From: Ruminococcus turbiniformis
Lineage (GTDB): Bacteria > Bacillota > Clostridia > Lachnospirales > Lachnospiraceae
Assembly (NCBI RefSeq): GCF_020687545.1
Contig: NZ_JAJEQX010000033.1
Coordinates: 1 to 37,941 of the forward strand
Direction: 5' to 3'
Length of the DNA stretch: 37,941 nt
Below, piece by piece: positions 1-8,100 of this stretch. Within the stretch, counting starts at the first letter, position 1. Every line of letters begins with the position of its first letter. The notes under the pieces are model-generated. The model did not search any database, was not told the DNA's origin, and worked only from the letters and a program-made list of their open reading frames with translations. The position numbers and the translations under genes were made by a program.

Positions 1-66
1 CGGTCCTTTCTGGATGAGCTGTTACCGTGGTCACCAAATCTACCGGACGGGATTCGAAAGAATTGA
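1..66 (+). CDS. IS66-family transposase (TnpC), C-terminal fragment
   Basis: Only the last 21 codons are present, ending at TGA 64-66. They read ...LDELLPWSPNLPDGIRKN. An acidic-Leu-Leu-Pro-Trp-Ser stretch followed by Leu-Pro close to the C terminus is characteristic of the IS66 TnpC C-terminal domain, which belongs to the DDE transposase that mobilises the element. The gene is cut by the window edge, so whether it is intact cannot be judged. The fragment is short and the call rests on this motif and the adjacent IS end. Confidence 0.6.
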   Translation, partial: RSFLDELLPWSPNLPDGIRKN

Positions 67-151
67 TAACCAGGGCTGCCGTGAGGCGGCTCTTAATTTT
101 GGGAGGTACTCGCTATTGTGCGTGTACGTTATTTTTGCGGCTTTGACTTAC
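1..151 (+). mobile_element. 3' end of an IS66-family insertion sequence
   Basis: The window opens inside an insertion sequence. The left part encodes the last residues of a transposase (see the CDS at 1-66). The element appears to end at 151 with a segment whose reverse complement starts GTAAGTCAAAGCC, matching the GTAAG(C/T) type of terminal inverted repeat known for IS66-family elements. The following 8 bases (152-159, atagataa) could be one copy of the 8-bp target duplication typical of the family, but the left end lies outside the window and cannot be compared. The family assignment is inferred from the C-terminal motif plus this terminus. Confidence 0.65.
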
Positions 152-170
152 ATAGATAATCGACATAATA

Positions 171-214
171 AGAAATAGCATCCTGTACCGTCCAAAGTCA
201 AGGATGCTATTTCT
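171..214. terminator. Long hairpin beside the IS66 end
   Basis: A perfect 14-bp inverted repeat (agaaatagcatcct at 171-184 and its complement at 201-214) is separated by a 16-nt loop. It sits 20 bp past the IS end and is probably a bidirectional terminator or the remnant of one. No long T-run follows on either strand, so the terminator role is moderate inference. A smaller hairpin (ATCAGAT / ATCTGAT, 240-258) follows. Confidence 0.45.
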
Positions 215-281
215 ATGAAATACTGAATTAACTGAGGGCATCAGATCTTGCATCTGATTACCTTTCTGAGTTCATTATACA

Positions 282-316
282 CTGGGGGATGCGAGAAATC
301 AAGTCCCCCAGTTTTA
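282..316 (+). terminator. Rho-independent terminator-like hairpin
   Basis: CTGGGGGA (282-289) pairs with TCCCCCAG (304-311) around a 14-nt loop and is followed by TTTTAT on the plus strand. It would stop rightward transcription coming out of the IS66 element before the minus-strand genes. Apart from this and the two hairpins upstream, the stretch 152-384 shows no gene. Confidence 0.6.
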
Positions 317-347
317 TATTTATCCACGCCCCTGGTGAACCTGGCAA

Positions 348-378
348 TTCCAATTTTCTGCACTACAACTTAGGATTT
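348..378. repeat. 31-bp direct repeat, copy 1
   Basis: The segment starting TTCCAATTTTCTGC and ending in TTAGGATTT is repeated at 1653-1683 with only two mismatches (362/1667 and 376/1681). Both copies have the same orientation and bracket exactly the hydrolase and zincin-like genes. This copy lies just downstream of the hydrolase stop codon (minus strand). Confidence 0.85.
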
Positions 379-384
379 GTAGTA

Positions 385-1137
385 CTAGATAATATATTTA
401 TCCAGTCGTTCAATCCACTCATTTGAGTGCAGTAATGCGTCCTCACAATGTCCCTTTCCTTTTAAACAAATAGTTGTAGAATTTTTATAATTTTTCTTGA
501 TATATTTTGCTACATTTCTAAAAACAAATTCATTTATCTTTCCACCATAAAAATAAATAATCTGTGTATTAGGTGTGTCAATATTTGAGGGAAGTTTAAA
601 TTGTCCAACTGCATATAAATAATTTTTTATGGTTTCATCTGATATATTATCCAACAGTTCTAAAAACACATCTAGCATATCTCCTGTTACCATTGAATTT
701 ATTGCGTTTCGTACCACTTTTTGATTTCGTTTTCTTGCTTTTTGGGTTATGGACAAGTACTGCTTTGTAAGCATTTGAGTCATATATTTTCCAAATGGTA
801 AAAGTGGTGAGCTTTCTAAAATGATTTTTTCAAAAGTAAGCCTCTTATTTTTCCATAAATACGATGTTAAAACTCCACCCATGCTCATTCCATAAATTGC
901 GTATATATGGTTAATAGATTTTGATATACAATAATTTTCTATCTCTTTTGCAGTATCATCAAAGGAATTGAACTCGGACTTCTCCTGCACATCATGTCCA
1001 GGCAAAATTGGCACAAGAATATGATAGTTCTCTTTATAATGCTCTATATAATCAATCCATATTTGATATGGACTTTCAAAACCATGAACAAGCATTATTG
1101 TTGGATTATTTGTATCGCCATATTCCAAAATACGCAT
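385..1137 (-). CDS. Alpha/beta-hydrolase superfamily protein
   Basis: A 250-residue cytoplasmic protein of typical single-domain alpha/beta-hydrolase size. Visible landmarks are the oxyanion-hole type motif LVHGF (residues 16-20), the nucleophile elbow GMSMGG with Ser85, and a C-terminal GKGHCED with candidate catalytic His230. The acidic member of the triad is not obvious. The substrate cannot be told; esterase, lactonase or peptidase activities all occur in this fold. The ATG at 1137 is preferred over an upstream TTG because a GGGGGA ribosome site precedes it. It is AT-rich and co-oriented with the zincin-like gene upstream, whose start has the same GGGGGA-type leader, and both lie inside the 31-bp repeats. 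There is no signal peptide or membrane segment. Confidence 0.8.
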   Translation of the reverse strand: MRILEYGDTNNPTIMLVHGFESPYQIWIDYIEHYKENYHILVPILPGHDVQEKSEFNSFDDTAKEIENYCISKSINHIYAIYGMSMGGVLTSYLWKNKRLTFEKIILESSPLLPFGKYMTQMLTKQYLSITQKARKRNQKVVRNAINSMVTGDMLDVFLELLDNISDETIKNYLYAVGQFKLPSNIDTPNTQIIYFYGGKINEFVFRNVAKYIKKNYKNSTTICLKGKGHCEDALLHSNEWIERLDKYII

Positions 1138-1172
1138 TTTAAGTCCCCCGCTTTGCTTACACAAATTGTAAT

Positions 1173-1634
1173 TTATATAATAGCATTTTCCATTGATTTT
1201 TCTTTTGTAACTTTTTCACCTAAATAATTAGCAAGCTTTTCTGTAAAAAAGCTAAAGTAAGATACTCCGTTGTTTCTTTTATTTTGAAAATATGGCAAAA
1301 ATCCCCATAGTGTTGATGGAATCCCCATTACTATTAAATATAATGGTCCAAAAATAAGGGATTGAATTGTATGACCATATTCGTGAACTAAAAGCCTTTT
1401 ACTTAATTCTTCATCTGGTATTTTATTTTTTGTTCTTTTATCTTTCATCGGATTAGTTGTTGTAAAGACGAACATTCCCAAAGATACACTTGAAGGAACA
1501 TTTCTTTCAGTAATAATTGCACCGTGATAAAAATAATGTTTATTTTTTATATTAATTAAAAGTACTATAAATCCTAACAATGTTTGTGGCAATCCCCAAG
1601 TGCATTGAATTAATATATATATTACATTTTTCAT
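1173..1634 (-). CDS. Small membrane protein with HEXXH zincin-like motif
   Basis: A 153-residue protein beginning with a hydrophobic segment (about residues 5-27) and containing a second one (about 98-118). Between them lies LLVHEYGHTIQS, an HEXXH zinc-metalloprotease motif, and about 40 residues later TEKLANYLG supplies an ExxAN element that could give the third zinc ligand, as in other gluzincin-like folds. A similar HEYGH-plus-GPLYL arrangement occurs, as far as I recall, in uncharacterised conserved proteins of Bacteroidetes and Firmicutes. Function is unknown; a minimal intramembrane or juxtamembrane protease is inferred. The ATG at 1634 follows GTGGGGGAG. The stop is 35 nt before the hydrolase start, so the two genes are probably cotranscribed. 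Confidence 0.75.
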   Translation of the reverse strand: MKNVIYILIQCTWGLPQTLLGFIVLLINIKNKHYFYHGAIITERNVPSSVSLGMFVFTTTNPMKDKRTKNKIPDEELSKRLLVHEYGHTIQSLIFGPLYLIVMGIPSTLWGFLPYFQNKRNNGVSYFSFFTEKLANYLGEKVTKEKSMENAII

Positions 1635-1652
1635 AACTAACTCCCCCACAAC

Positions 1653-1683
1653 TTCCAATTTTCTGCTCTACAACTTAGGACTT
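1653..1683. repeat. 31-bp direct repeat, copy 2
   Basis: Second copy of the repeat at 348-378, in the same orientation, 1305 bp apart, 29 of 31 positions identical. It lies directly upstream of the ribosome site of the zincin-like gene, so on the minus strand it reads as that gene's leader. Confidence 0.85.
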
Positions 1684-1719
1684 ATCGCTTAGGCTTTGTA
1701 ATGTTTTTAAGATATGATC

Positions 1720-2427
1720 TCACAAGGTAAATTCTTTCTTTAATTTCTTATATGAAGGTTTACTGGAGAAAAAATTCCTTCTGCGTTCAATCATATCGCA
1801 TACCATTTTATATGCTGTTTCTTCGGATTCCAATTCAGGACAAAGCTGTTCAATACAATGATTATATAATTCTTCATGCCATTCAATATACAGATCTCCT
1901 ACATAAAAGGAGTCCTTGAGTATCTGGAGAAAACGATTAAAGTATTCTTTTCCCTCTTCAAAATCTCTTTTTAGAAAGCAAAGCATCGCCAATTCGTATA
2001 CCTCCCAGAATCCTCTTCCTTTCGGTATGTTATTAAGCTGACTTTTCATCTGTCTTTTTGCATAGTCCATATCACGAAACTGACGATACTCCCTTACTTT
2101 TTCCATGGCAGCTTCTGCAAAATCTTCCATCTTTTTCTCATAGGCAGCATCATTTCCTCTATACGAAACATATCCCACTTTATTTACACGATAGCCGATA
2201 TTAAACGCCAGCGTTTCGTTTAAGCCTTCACTGGTTTCCCATAAGAAACTGATTCCGACATTCAGATATGAACCCCTGTCATATGAACTGGGCTGAAATT
2301 CTACCTGTATTACAAAATACCCGTTATCATCAATCCATGTTCGTGAAGATCCCACTCTAAAAAGTCCTTCAGGGGCGAGTATTCTCTTGGCTGCTGCATT
2401 TATTATTTTATTATGTTGTCCTGCCAT
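1720..2427 (-). CDS. Conserved hypothetical protein, DUF4304-like N-terminal region
   Basis: A 235-residue soluble protein with a good start (GGGAGGGG then ATG at 2427). The first half (APEGLFRVGSSRTWIDDNGYF, then VEFQPSSY and a beta-rich LNVGISFLW) resembles the DUF4304 family, proteins of unknown function with a conserved aromatic-rich beta sheet. The second half is helical and acidic with repeated aromatic and charged residues. No catalytic motif or membrane segment is visible. It stands alone between the repeat cassette and the HTH_16-like gene. The family assignment is tentative and no function is proposed. Confidence 0.7.
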   Translation of the reverse strand: MAGQHNKIINAAAKRILAPEGLFRVGSSRTWIDDNGYFVIQVEFQPSSYDRGSYLNVGISFLWETSEGLNETLAFNIGYRVNKVGYVSYRGNDAAYEKKMEDFAEAAMEKVREYRQFRDMDYAKRQMKSQLNNIPKGRGFWEVYELAMLCFLKRDFEEGKEYFNRFLQILKDSFYVGDLYIEWHEELYNHCIEQLCPELESEETAYKMVCDMIERRRNFFSSKPSYKKLKKEFTL

Positions 2428-2473
2428 CTTCCCCTCCCAGTAATAATTCCATCAAAAATTTCAATTTGTCTCT

Positions 2474-2731
2474 TCATTCCTTCGCCGCTTCCTTCTTTGC
2501 TTCCTCCAGCGGGAAATTCGGTATCTCTTCCAGCAGCTTCAGCCCGATCTGCTGTTTCAAATCCTCATCCACAATCTTCTTCACGCTTCCATCCGGCTGT
2601 TCGATTTCTACTGTCGCCAGTTCTTCAATATAATCCGCATAATACGCCAGCACCTTCTCCAGCGCCCATTTCTCCCCGGCGACTGCAGCCTCAATCGTCT
2701 TTACATCCAGCGTACATTCCTGCTCCTGCAT
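2474..2731 (-). CDS. Small HTH_16-like conjugative-element protein
   Basis: An 85-residue acidic protein. Its start, VKTIEAAVAGEKWALEKVLAYYADYIEELA, matches the pattern of HTH_16 proteins found in Tn916-type and related conjugative elements (an Ala-x-x-Gly-Asp/Glu helix followed by a Tyr-rich helix resembling sigma factor region 2). The rest (EQPDGSVKKIVDEDLKQQIGLKLLEEIPNFPL) fits the same family. It probably has a regulatory role in the element, by analogy. ATG at 2731 is chosen over the overlapping GTG at 2734. The gene sits just downstream of the truncated CxxC-gene fragment, which suggests it once followed a full copy of that gene. Confidence 0.65.
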   Translation of the reverse strand: MQEQECTLDVKTIEAAVAGEKWALEKVLAYYADYIEELATVEIEQPDGSVKKIVDEDLKQQIGLKLLEEIPNFPLEEAKKEAAKE

Positions 2732-2827
2732 CACATCCCGCTCCCTTCCCTTAGAATACTTTCATCATACCATATGCGGTCCGGATAGCATAGTGGCAGC
2801 CTGCCTGATTTCCCATGGAATTTCCCG

Positions 2828-3000
2828 TCAATCCCGCACTGGCGCATAGACCGCTTCCACCTCCATCCCGTCATCCGTCTGATCCAGCCGTACATAATAA
2901 TCCCGGATGTAGTAGCTGGCATACTGCTCCTGCAGGGAATACAGCTCTTGCGTCTGAAAATCCACCAGGCACAGATCCCTGGGCTTTGGTTCCTCCCCTT
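2828..3000 (-). pseudogene. Truncated second copy of the CxxC membrane-protein gene (3' end only)
   Basis: The minus strand encodes about 57 residues (..KPRDLCLVDFQTQELYSLQ.., ending ..EAVYAPVRD at TGA 2830-2828). They match the C terminus of the intact protein encoded at 8101-8808 closely at protein and DNA level. DNA similarity runs from about 2836 to 3000 against 8114 to 8277 and then stops abruptly where the ABC-transporter module begins. There is no start codon or N-terminal half, so this is a remnant. The last residues diverge (VRD against DCQQ), so it is not an exact duplication. The remainder of 2735-3034 holds nothing else I can support. Confidence 0.8.
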
Positions 3001-3034
3001 CTTTCAAGCAACACTAACTTCCTCTCTCGTTAAT

Positions 3035-5620
3035 TTAGTCATCCTTCCTTCTTAAGTCATCTGTAATATTTTTATTTTTTAGATAGGTTGTACATGAAAA
3101 TATACAGCATATTATAAGCATAGCCACCGATAGTATAAAAACTGACTGCCAGGGATATATAAACTTAAAATACAATAATTTACTCTTTATTGCTTTCCCT
3201 AAAAACCATAAAACTGTACTACCTGCTAATAGTGTCGCCAATATGAGAATTACCCAGTATCCTATTCCCTCATAGAAAATCATTCTCCACAATTGACTTT
3301 TGGTTAACCCAAGGCTCTGCATTACAGCAATCTCTTTCCTTCTGACCGATAGCATTGCAGACAGCATATTTCCGTAATTCATGATTCCAATAACTAGAAT
3401 AACCAGGGATAGTCCGCCTAAAATAATGTTTGCTGTATCAATCCTGTTCTGTTCCGATTCCAGTAATGTATAATTTGCCTCCAGATAGAATGTATCCATT
3501 ACTCCGATTTTTTGATTTTCTTTTTGTATGAGTTGTGCTAATTTTTGATTAACAACTGCATCGTCTTCTCCCTCCTTAATATCAAAAGAAATGTCAAATG
3601 TCTTTTCCGGGAACCCCAGTTTTTCAAACGCTTTTTTCGTCATAATGAAATAATTGATGTTATTTCCAAACGAAGTAGTCTGCAGTTCAGGAAAGTATTT
3701 CTCAGTCATATCCATGTATCCTGCGCAAGCAAGACTTCCTTTTTCATAATTCACTGCATTGTCCTCCTGATCCCCGTATGCATCAAGTGAGTAGAATGTT
3801 ATGGGTTCGCCCAATGTCTTTTCCGTCTGCAATTCCAACTCCTGAGACAGTTCATTATGATGCAGTAAAATACACCCTTCCCCTGATGCAAACCGCTCCA
3901 TATCAACGGCCAAATCACTGTCCGCAACGTAACGTTCAAGTTCAGTAACATATGACTCGTCCACAATCTGAAGTGTTGCAAACGCCAATGCTTTATCCGG
4001 AGCATCCAGCGACTGTCTGCGGGGCTGCAGGGCTCTATCAGTAAGGAAGTCAATAACTGCGTAACTGCCTTTAGCAGTTTTTATCGTAGTCTGATTTACA
4101 CCTTCCATCTTGTAAATCGTATCCAGCATTTCCGCTGAAAGTACCGGTGTATCATCGTTTATCTGATCCGGCACCATTTCAGGGAACCGGAAAATCCCGG
4201 TTAGTATCCCAACCCTGAAGTCAGGATTTTGTTCGATCTGATTTGTAATGTCTGTTCCTGTCATAATGACTTCTGCACCTAAAGCAGTAATACATCCAAT
4301 CAACAGAGATCCCACACTAATAAGCAATCTTTTTTTGGATCTTGTAATATTCCGCCAAGCCATTTCCATTATCAGGAATCTTGTTGTTAAATTCTGTTTC
4401 TTTTTTGTTCTATTCCCTGTTTCGATATAACGGATGGAATCAATCGCATTCCATTTTATGACCTGTCGAAGTGCAAGGCTGGTTGCGAAGAATGACGTTA
4501 CAAACATAAGGACTCCGGCTCCTACCGCGAACACTGGATAGAAACCTGTTACATCGCTTTCCCCCAGGCCCTGCATGAACAATTTCTCCAAAACAGCCGG
4601 GAGGAATAATCTTACAATAAGAATACCTGCTATTGTCCCTATTACAATCCCTTTCAGAATATTCCATATGTTTTGATAATATACAATCCTTTTTAACTGC
4701 TGCTCTGTTGTGCCAAGCACTTTCAACATTCCATATTGACGGATTTCTTTCCCCATTGTAATAGACACTACATTAAAGATTAGCATGAAGGCACAGAGGA
4801 TTACAACGATCCCGCATCCAACTGCAATCGAGACACTCCCGAATACGCCTTCCACACTTTGTTTTACCATTGGATTTTCAGCGAATACCTGCTGTGCGTC
4901 ATATTCCATTGTCAGATCTGAATACAGTTTTGTTTCAATGCCTCTTTCATCCTGTAAGGAACCTGTTACTGCCATGATCTTATCTGCCGGAAAAACCGGG
5001 ATCTCATGTTGATCCAGAAAGGCTTTTGAAACATATGCTTCCGGCTCCATTACCGAGAAGTCAATATAATCTGTGTAATATCCGCTTAATGTAAATATGG
5101 CCGTTTCCTCTGCTCCTTCTGACAGTATTGTTCTAAGCTCAATCTCCATGCCAACTTCCGGATGATCGATATTCATTTGTTGCAGACTTGAAGCAGATAA
5201 CATGATCTCATCGGCTTTTAAAGGATAACTTCCAATTATATCTGTATACGCCGGCATCTCCATTTTTTCATAAGCGCTATTATCGAGATAAATAAGTTTG
5301 CCTTCCCAATGCTCTTGGAATGTGGCTGATCCTACAGTTTTTTTAATCCCGGTATCTATAATATATGGAAGACTTTTCATCTGCTCATATTGTGCCTTGC
5401 TTCCATTTTCCAATGATACCGTAGCAACTGTTCCCATTCCCCGTATATCAATCAGATAGTCAGAACGTACTTTACCATATGCAATGGAAAAAGCAGAATA
5501 GAGTAGAAACACCGACATAGCGATTGCAATGATCAAAACTTTGTTCTGCCTTTTATTATCTTTATAATAAGCCTGTGCCAGTTCTTTAATAACCAACTGA
5601 TTATTGTTACGCGTACTCAT
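3035..5620 (-). CDS. Double-FtsX ABC transporter permease (peptide-export/detoxification type)
   Basis: An 861-residue membrane protein with two FtsX/MacB-like halves. The first helix (about residues 30-50) is followed by an ectodomain, three helices (about 255-400), another helix (about 430-452), a second ectodomain, and three C-terminal helices. RKEIAVMQSLGLT before the last helices is a typical FtsX coupling segment. Such permeases with a MacB-type ATPase move lipids or peptides or remove antimicrobial peptides from their targets; the substrate here is unknown. The start ATG at 5620 overlaps the ATPase stop (ATGA) and follows GAGGGAGA, indicating translational coupling. The neighbouring kinase and regulator suggest inducible resistance. 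The gene is bordered by the truncated gene copy at 2828-3000. Confidence 0.88.
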   Translation of the reverse strand: MSTRNNNQLVIKELAQAYYKDNKRQNKVLIIAIAMSVFLLYSAFSIAYGKVRSDYLIDIRGMGTVATVSLENGSKAQYEQMKSLPYIIDTGIKKTVGSATFQEHWEGKLIYLDNSAYEKMEMPAYTDIIGSYPLKADEIMLSASSLQQMNIDHPEVGMEIELRTILSEGAEETAIFTLSGYYTDYIDFSVMEPEAYVSKAFLDQHEIPVFPADKIMAVTGSLQDERGIETKLYSDLTMEYDAQQVFAENPMVKQSVEGVFGSVSIAVGCGIVVILCAFMLIFNVVSITMGKEIRQYGMLKVLGTTEQQLKRIVYYQNIWNILKGIVIGTIAGILIVRLFLPAVLEKLFMQGLGESDVTGFYPVFAVGAGVLMFVTSFFATSLALRQVIKWNAIDSIRYIETGNRTKKKQNLTTRFLIMEMAWRNITRSKKRLLISVGSLLIGCITALGAEVIMTGTDITNQIEQNPDFRVGILTGIFRFPEMVPDQINDDTPVLSAEMLDTIYKMEGVNQTTIKTAKGSYAVIDFLTDRALQPRRQSLDAPDKALAFATLQIVDESYVTELERYVADSDLAVDMERFASGEGCILLHHNELSQELELQTEKTLGEPITFYSLDAYGDQEDNAVNYEKGSLACAGYMDMTEKYFPELQTTSFGNNINYFIMTKKAFEKLGFPEKTFDISFDIKEGEDDAVVNQKLAQLIQKENQKIGVMDTFYLEANYTLLESEQNRIDTANIILGGLSLVILVIGIMNYGNMLSAMLSVRRKEIAVMQSLGLTKSQLWRMIFYEGIGYWVILILATLLAGSTVLWFLGKAIKSKLLYFKFIYPWQSVFILSVAMLIICCIFSCTTYLKNKNITDDLRRKDD

Positions 5621-6297
5621 ATACATTCTCCCTCTTGACAGATTTTTCCGTCTTCTATACGGACGATACGATCGGCCATCTGTGCGACTTCTTCATCATG
5701 TGTGACAACCACTAATGTCTGGTAAAATTTCTGCGCAAGTAATTTCATTAACCCAATTACTTCCATGCCGGTACGTGAATCAAGATTTCCTGTTGGTTCG
5801 TCAGCCAATACGACAGCAGGACGCGTAATCAGAGCTCTTGCTATGGCCACCCGCTGTTGTTCGCCCCCGGACAGAGTATATGGCGTCTGTTCTCTTTTAT
5901 CCTGCAGTCCCAGTGACTTTAGGAGCATCTCGGCAAATTCCTGATCTATTTTACGCCCGTCTAATTTCAGCGGCAGAACCATGTTGTCATAAACATTCAA
6001 AACTGGAAGTAATTTAAAATCCTGAAAGATAAATCCGATATTACGACGTCTGAATATTGTCTGTTCATTCTGCGACAACTGCGCCAGTGGTATTCTGCGC
6101 ACAAAGATTTCTCCTTCTGTGGGGGAATCCATTGCTCCAAGTAAATTAAGTAATGTTGATTTTCCGCTGCCTGACGCCCCTGCAATGGCTACAAACTCAC
6201 CTTCTTTTACAGTGAAATCTACTCCATTCAAGGCATAAACATTATTTTCCCCCATCCGGTATATCTTTCGTAAGTTCTTCGTTATAATAATATTCAT
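5617..6297 (-). CDS. ABC transporter ATP-binding protein (MacB/LolD/BceA type)
   Basis: A 226-residue ATPase with all core motifs: Walker [10 protein letters not shown] (residues 40-48), signature [15 protein letters not shown], Walker [13 protein letters not shown] and the switch His in [11 protein letters not shown]. Length and sequence fit the MacB/LolD/BceA subfamily that energises FtsX permeases. It overlaps the downstream permease by four bases (ATGA), so the two are made together. An AGGAGG site precedes GTG 6300 and ATG 6297; the ATG was chosen. It is separated from the kinase gene by a hairpin and about 70 bp, so a transporter promoter regulated by the neighbouring two-component system may lie in 6298-6350, though no clear -35/-10 pair could be fixed. 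Confidence 0.93.
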   Translation of the reverse strand: MNIIITKNLRKIYRMGENNVYALNGVDFTVKEGEFVAIAGASGSGKSTLLNLLGAMDSPTEGEIFVRRIPLAQLSQNEQTIFRRRNIGFIFQDFKLLPVLNVYDNMVLPLKLDGRKIDQEFAEMLLKSLGLQDKREQTPYTLSGGEQQRVAIARALITRPAVVLADEPTGNLDSRTGMEVIGLMKLLAQKFYQTLVVVTHDEEVAQMADRIVRIEDGKICQEGECI

Positions 6298-6353
6298 CAC
6301 GTAAATCCTCCTTTACATACAGGATACCAGGCAAATCTCTCAAATTAGTAACA

Positions 6354-6382
6354 AAGCGGGAACTAAATTCAAGTTCCCGCTT
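6354..6382 (-). terminator. Hairpin overlapping the kinase stop codon
   Basis: AAGCGGGAACT (6354-6364) and AGTTCCCGCTT (6372-6382) form a perfect 11-bp stem with a 7-nt loop that contains the kinase stop codon. On the minus strand it is followed by TTTGTTACT, a weak T-run. It probably attenuates read-through from the regulator-kinase genes into the transporter genes, separating the two transcription units. Confidence 0.6.
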
Positions 6383-7364
6383 TTGGCAATATGATCGACA
6401 TAATTAAGCCAGATTCCTTTCGTTTTACTTTCATAAATCCATCATGTTTCTGCACAATTTCTCTTGTTATAAACAGACCCATGCCATAACCTTCTTCATT
6501 AGAAATATTCTTTCCCCGATAGTAAAGCTGAAATATTTTATTTTCCTCTCCCTTTTCAATCCCTGTTCCGCTATCTTCAATACAAATTTCCGAAAACATC
6601 TCATTGGAGATCAGCGTCACTACAATATCAGTGGATACGGGGGAGTATTTTATACTGTTGTCCAGCAGATTGCATATTGCTTCACAAAGCCAGTTCCTGT
6701 CATGTAATACTCTTTTATCCGCATCCTCCCCTTGTACAATGATGTTAATATTTTTCTCTTCTGCCTTTTTCCTCACCTGAAATACAGCCTGTGCCACCGT
6801 TTCTTTCAGATTGCTGTCACACTTATGAATTTGGATGATCTGGTTCTCCAATCGTGCCGCTACAATAAATTTTTCAATCAGAAAATGTAGTTTATTCTCT
6901 GATTTTTCCACGGCTTTAATGTAGGTCTCTCTTTCTTTATCTCCAATTCTGTTATCTTCAAGCAATGTCAGATATGTTTCCATATTGGATAACGGCGTTC
7001 GTAACTGATGAGCAATTTCCGCCAGCAATTTCTTAATGCCATCGCGTTCACTCTCTACAAGCGCAGTGATTCCCCCATACATTTTCTGCACTCTCTGAAT
7101 CTGCGAAAAGATCTTGGATGTAAGAGTATCATTCTGGACAGAATAATAAGAAATCTCTTTTTTCTGCAGTAGATTATCCAGACAAACCGATATTTCTCCC
7201 AACTCACGCAGATATTCTTTCTGCCGGTCAGCCCATAAAAAGTAGAATCCTGCCAATAGTAATGCCAATAAAAACAATAGTATCCAGTTCTCCTGATAGA
7301 CCAAAATTATCGTAAAACATACAACTATAACTGCATTAATTCCCACTATACTTCTTTTCATCAT
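6369..7364 (-). CDS. Intramembrane-sensing histidine kinase (BceS-like)
   Basis: A 331-residue sensor kinase. Two helices (about residues 8-22 and 27-45) are joined by only a few external residues, the mark of intramembrane-sensing kinases that read the state of an associated ABC transporter instead of binding ligand outside. The dimerisation/phosphorylation box is LLAEIAHQLRTPLSN with His119. The N box (ICNLLDNSIKYS), DSGTGIEKGE and GYGMGLFITREIV complete a full ATPase domain. The ATG at 7364 follows GAGG and lies 10 nt after the regulator stop, so the two are cotranscribed. By family analogy it phosphorylates the regulator at 7375-8037 when the FtsX transporter engages its antibiotic target; this is inference. 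Confidence 0.9.
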   Translation of the reverse strand: MMKRSIVGINAVIVVCFTIILVYQENWILLFLLALLLAGFYFLWADRQKEYLRELGEISVCLDNLLQKKEISYYSVQNDTLTSKIFSQIQRVQKMYGGITALVESERDGIKKLLAEIAHQLRTPLSNMETYLTLLEDNRIGDKERETYIKAVEKSENKLHFLIEKFIVAARLENQIIQIHKCDSNLKETVAQAVFQVRKKAEEKNINIIVQGEDADKRVLHDRNWLCEAICNLLDNSIKYSPVSTDIVVTLISNEMFSEICIEDSGTGIEKGEENKIFQLYYRGKNISNEEGYGMGLFITREIVQKHDGFMKVKRKESGLIMSIILPKAGT

Positions 7365-7374
7365 AACCTGCCTC

Positions 7375-8037
7375 TTATTCTCCGAATGTATATCCAACCC
7401 CAAAAACATTTTTAATGTAACCCGGACTGGATGGATCAGGTTCTATTTTCTTTCTTAATCTATTGACAACTACCGTCAGGGCATGGTCATCTACAAAATT
7501 ATTGTCAGCATCCCATATTTTCTCCAGCAGCATTTCTTTCGTTACAATATTTCCACGATTTGCTGCTAAAATAGACAAAACTTTCCATTCCTTTATCGTA
7601 AGTTTAATTTCCCTGTCGCAGTTCGATACTTTTCGCTTATCAAAATCAATCCGCAGATTTTTATACTCCAAGATATTACCTGATCCACTGCGTTTTAAGA
7701 TCACTTCTATCTTCTTTAATAAAACTTTCGGTGAAACAGGCTTGGTTACATATTCCTGGCATCCGGCTTCATATCCTTCCAGTATATCCTCCTCATCATC
7801 CTTAGCCGTCAAAAAGATTACAGGTATTGATTTATATTTCAAAAGTTTCTTACAGAAATATATTCCTGAAGCTCCCGGCAGACCAATATCTGCAATAATT
7901 ACATCTGGTTCTTTATTTAGGCACTGCTCCGCTTCTTTTGCGTTATACGCCTGCAGTACCGTGTATCCCTCTTTGCAAAAGAATATACTTAAGGCTTCAT
8001 TCATTTGGATATCGTCTTCAATCAATAATATTCTCAT
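7375..8037 (-). CDS. OmpR/PhoB-family response regulator
   Basis: A 220-residue two-domain regulator. The receiver has the acidic pocket (IEDD, residues 6-9), phospho-acceptor Asp50 in IIADIGLPGASG, Thr77 and Lys99 (VTKPVS). The C-terminal winged helix (about 125-220) ends with the usual GVGYTF. It is the partner of the adjacent kinase and likely activates the ABC genes 5617/3035. ATG 8037 was preferred over GTG 8046 because of spacing from AAAGG. A well-formed promoter lies just upstream (8067-8096), showing that the module carries its own expression signal. Confidence 0.92.
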   Translation of the reverse strand: MRILLIEDDIQMNEALSIFFCKEGYTVLQAYNAKEAEQCLNKEPDVIIADIGLPGASGIYFCKKLLKYKSIPVIFLTAKDDEEDILEGYEAGCQEYVTKPVSPKVLLKKIEVILKRSGSGNILEYKNLRIDFDKRKVSNCDREIKLTIKEWKVLSILAANRGNIVTKEMLLEKIWDADNNFVDDHALTVVVNRLRKKIEPDPSSPGYIKNVFGVGYTFGE

Positions 8038-8066
8038 TCTCCGCACCTTTCAATCTAGTCATGCTT

Positions 8067-8096
8067 ATCATACCACACCATCAAATGTCTTGTCAG
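8067..8096 (-). promoter_or_regulatory. Sigma-A-type promoter of the regulator-kinase genes
   Basis: On the minus strand CTGACA (-35, 8096-8091) is separated by 18 bp from TATGAT (-10, 8072-8067), about 30 bp before the regulator start. It is the only good promoter between the regulator gene and the CxxC gene upstream. Confidence 0.55.
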
Positions 8097-8100
8097 CCGT

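Noticed and set aside
348..1683. Interpreting the 31-bp repeats as a CRISPR array
   Set aside because: Only two copies, 1.3 kb apart, with genes between, no spacers and no cas genes.
2731..2922. Minus-strand frame with similarity to the frame-shadow at 8139-8336
   Set aside because: Both are the same alternative frame across the duplicated 3' end of the CxxC gene; the true coding frame is the one with the stop at 2828.
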